Assembly: GCF_000759535.1 (NCBI RefSeq)
Contig: NZ_CP009455.1
Coordinates: forward strand, 2,294,001-2,358,000
DNA: 64,000 nt
Origin: Pseudomonas cremoricolorata
Lineage (GTDB): Bacteria > Pseudomonadota > Gammaproteobacteria > Pseudomonadales > Pseudomonadaceae
Reading direction: 5' to 3'
This document shows positions 62,406 to 64,000 of this stretch, piece by piece. Position 1 is the first letter of the stretch, and each line of letters opens with the position of its first letter. The notes beneath the pieces were generated by a model that was not told the DNA's origin, ran no database searches, and saw nothing but the letters and a program-made list of their open reading frames with translations. Made by a program: the position numbers and the translations under genes.

Positions 62406-63539
62406 ATGGCACGTCTGGAACTTCGCAACGTCAACAAACGCTACGGCAGCGGCCTGCCGGACACCCTCAAGTCCATCGAGCTGGCCATCGATTCAGGCGA
62501 GTTCCTGATTCTGGTCGGGCCGTCGGGGTGCGGTAAGTCGACCCTGATGAACTGCATCGCCGGCCTGGAAGAGATCAGCGGCGGGGAGATTCTGGTCGAC
62601 GGCGTCGACATCAGCGGCATGAGCCCCAAGGACCGTGACATCGCCATGGTGTTTCAGTCCTACGCGCTGTACCCGACCATGAGCGTGCGCGACAACATTG
62701 CCTTCGGCCTGAAGATTCGCAAGCTGCCGCAGGCGGCCATCGACGAAGAGGTGGCGCGGGTCGCCCGGCTGCTGCAGATCGAGCACTTGCTTGGTCGCAA
62801 GCCAGCGCAGCTCTCCGGCGGGCAGCAGCAGCGCGTGGCGATGGGCCGCGCGCTGGCCCGTCGGCCGCGCATCTACCTGTTCGACGAACCGCTGTCGAAC
62901 CTCGACGCCAAGTTGCGGGTAGAGATGCGCACCGAAATCAAGCTCATGCACCAGCGCCTGAAAACCACCACGGTGTACGTCACCCACGACCAGATCGAGG
63001 CCATGACCCTCGGCGACAAGGTGGCGGTGATGAAGGACGGCATCGTCCAGCAGTTCGGCACCCCTCAGCAGATCTACAACGACCCGGCCAACCAGTTCGT
63101 CGCCAGCTTCATCGGCTCGCCGCCGATGAACTTCATTCCCGCGCCACTGGTGCGTCAGGAAGGGCGAATGATGGCCCTGCTCGACAGCGGTCAGGAGCGT
63201 TGTGCAGTGCCAGTGACGGCGGGCGAAGAATGGCTCGGGCGTGAAGTGATACTCGGCATCCGCCCGGAGCAGATCATCCAGGGCACGGCCCAGGGCAACG
63301 GTATGCCGGGGATCACCGCACAGGTGGAAGTCACCGAGCCCACCGGGCCTGACCTGCTGGTGTTCGTCACCCTCAACGGCACCAAGGTCTGCTGCCGTCT
63401 GGCGCCGGATGTGAGCTGCCAGATCGGCGACAGCCTGCGCCTGCAACTGGACCCAGCGCGGGTCCTGCTGTTCGACGCAGGCACTGGCGAGCGGCTCGAT
63501 CGCGCCGCCGTCGCTCCCCAGCACGAGCACGTCGCGTAA
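62406..63539 (+). CDS. gtsD: Glucose ABC transporter ATPase GtsD
   Basis: GtsD is the MalK/UgpC-type ATPase that powers import. The 377-aa product has Walker A GPSGCGKST, the signature LSGGQQQRVAMGRALARRP, Walker B IYLFDEPLSNLD and the H-loop VTHDQIEAM. A C-terminal TOBE/OB regulatory domain begins near FIGSPPMNF. It is 51 bp before oprB. Confidence 0.96.
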   Translation: MARLELRNVNKRYGSGLPDTLKSIELAIDSGEFLILVGPSGCGKSTLMNCIAGLEEISGGEILVDGVDISGMSPKDRDIAMVFQSYALYPTMSVRDNIAFGLKIRKLPQAAIDEEVARVARLLQIEHLLGRKPAQLSGGQQQRVAMGRALARRPRIYLFDEPLSNLDAKLRVEMRTEIKLMHQRLKTTTVYVTHDQIEAMTLGDKVAVMKDGIVQQFGTPQQIYNDPANQFVASFIGSPPMNFIPAPLVRQEGRMMALLDSGQERCAVPVTAGEEWLGREVILGIRPEQIIQGTAQGNGMPGITAQVEVTEPTGPDLLVFVTLNGTKVCCRLAPDVSCQIGDSLRLQLDPARVLLFDAGTGERLDRAAVAPQHEHVA

Positions 63540-63590
63540 ACGCACGCGGCGCCAATCGTCTGAATAACAACAACAGAAGGACGCACTGCA

Positions 63591-64000
63591 ATGGATCATC
63601 GCAAGCACATCACCACCTTCGGCTCGCTGGCCGTCCTGGCGCTGCTCGGCAACGGCGCAGCGCAGGCTGCCGAGGCCTTTGCCAGCGACTCGAAATGGAT
63701 GACCGGGGACTGGGGCGGCACGCGCACCGCGCTGCTCGACCAGGGCTATGACTTCACTCTCGACTACGTCGGCGAGGTCGCCAGCAACCTGCGCGGCGGC
63801 TACAACCACGACCGCACCGCGCGCTACAGCGACCAGTTCGCCCTCGGCGCGCACCTCGACCTGGAGAAACTCTTCGGCTGGCACGACGCCGAGTTCAAGC
63901 TGGCGATCACCGAGCGCAGTGGCCGAAACCTGTCCAACGACCGCATCAGCGATCCGCGTGCCGGGCAGTTCAGCTCGGTGCAGGAAGTCTGGGGGCGCGG
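63591..64000 (+). CDS. oprB: Carbohydrate-selective porin OprB (3' end outside window)
   Basis: OprB is the outer-membrane glucose porin that feeds the Gts importer. The visible 136 residues start at ATG 63591 with an AGAAGG RBS 10 nt upstream. They include a signal peptide (LAVLALLGNGAAQA, cleavage after about residue 26) and the family N-terminus SKWMTGDWGGTRTALLDQGYDF. The frame is open to the window end; full members are about 420-450 aa. Confidence 0.93.
   Translation, partial: MDHRKHITTFGSLAVLALLGNGAAQAAEAFASDSKWMTGDWGGTRTALLDQGYDFTLDYVGEVASNLRGGYNHDRTARYSDQFALGAHLDLEKLFGWHDAEFKLAITERSGRNLSNDRISDPRAGQFSSVQEVWGR

Overview
The window reads as a stretch of Pseudomonas chromosome, most like the P. 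putida group. The evidence is the GC-rich coding sequence, the gene order of the division cluster (ftsW-murG-murC-ddlB-ftsQ-ftsA-ftsZ-lpxC), the glucose block (gap divergent from edd-glk-gltR-gtrS-gtsABCD-oprB) with HexR-type operators, and a ColR/ColS pair whose sensor carries the metal-sensing residues described for P. putida ColS. About 56 genes fill nearly all the sequence. I see no rRNA, tRNA, CRISPR array, prophage or complete insertion sequence. The ftsW start codon lies two bases before the window, and oprB runs off the right end.

Layout. 1-9158: end of the dcw cluster (septal peptidoglycan precursors, division proteins, lipid A deacetylase), closed by a strong terminator. 9199-19287: dciA facing left, then secA, argJ, a GST-family gene and a Nudix/ThiE-like fusion rightward. 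These meet a leftward panE - orphan sensor kinase - cobalamin adenosyltransferase operon. 19410-24595: yajQ, two abutting palindromic MITE-like elements, mscS, an MdfA-like exporter, ampG and an alkyltransferase-like gene. 24748-29347: DUF481 barrel, hugZ, fxsA, and groES-groEL behind a heat-shock-type promoter. 29518-32862: colR-colS, then an InaA-type LPS kinase and a small exported protein behind a possible AlgU promoter. 32937-38537: holC and partner, pepA, lptF-lptG, an RDD protein and a cold-shock protein.

38884-46776 is a glycine block: gcvH-gcvP-gcvT, an amino-acid permease, and a TyrR-like sigma54 activator resembling GcsR. The gcvH upstream region holds three 18-bp boxes and a -24/-12 element, so a glycine-responsive circuit can be proposed. 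46845-52846 is an iron/heme block: a Fur-box-controlled FecI-type sigma factor, a FecR-type regulator, a TonB-dependent heme-type receptor, heme oxygenase, a DUF454 protein and a DUF5064 protein. 52936-64000 is glucose uptake and Entner-Doudoroff entry: porin OprB, ABC importer GtsABCD, glucokinase, 6-phosphogluconate dehydratase, GAP dehydrogenase and the GltR/GtrS two-component system.

Most of the window is conserved housekeeping DNA, and I found no gene cluster that looks like an undescribed system. The best leads are regulatory or structural: the GcsR-like boxes at gcvH, the paired MITE-like elements after yajQ, the inverted repeat between ftsZ and lpxC, a near-palindrome ahead of gtsA, and the AlgU-like promoter ahead of the LPS kinase.
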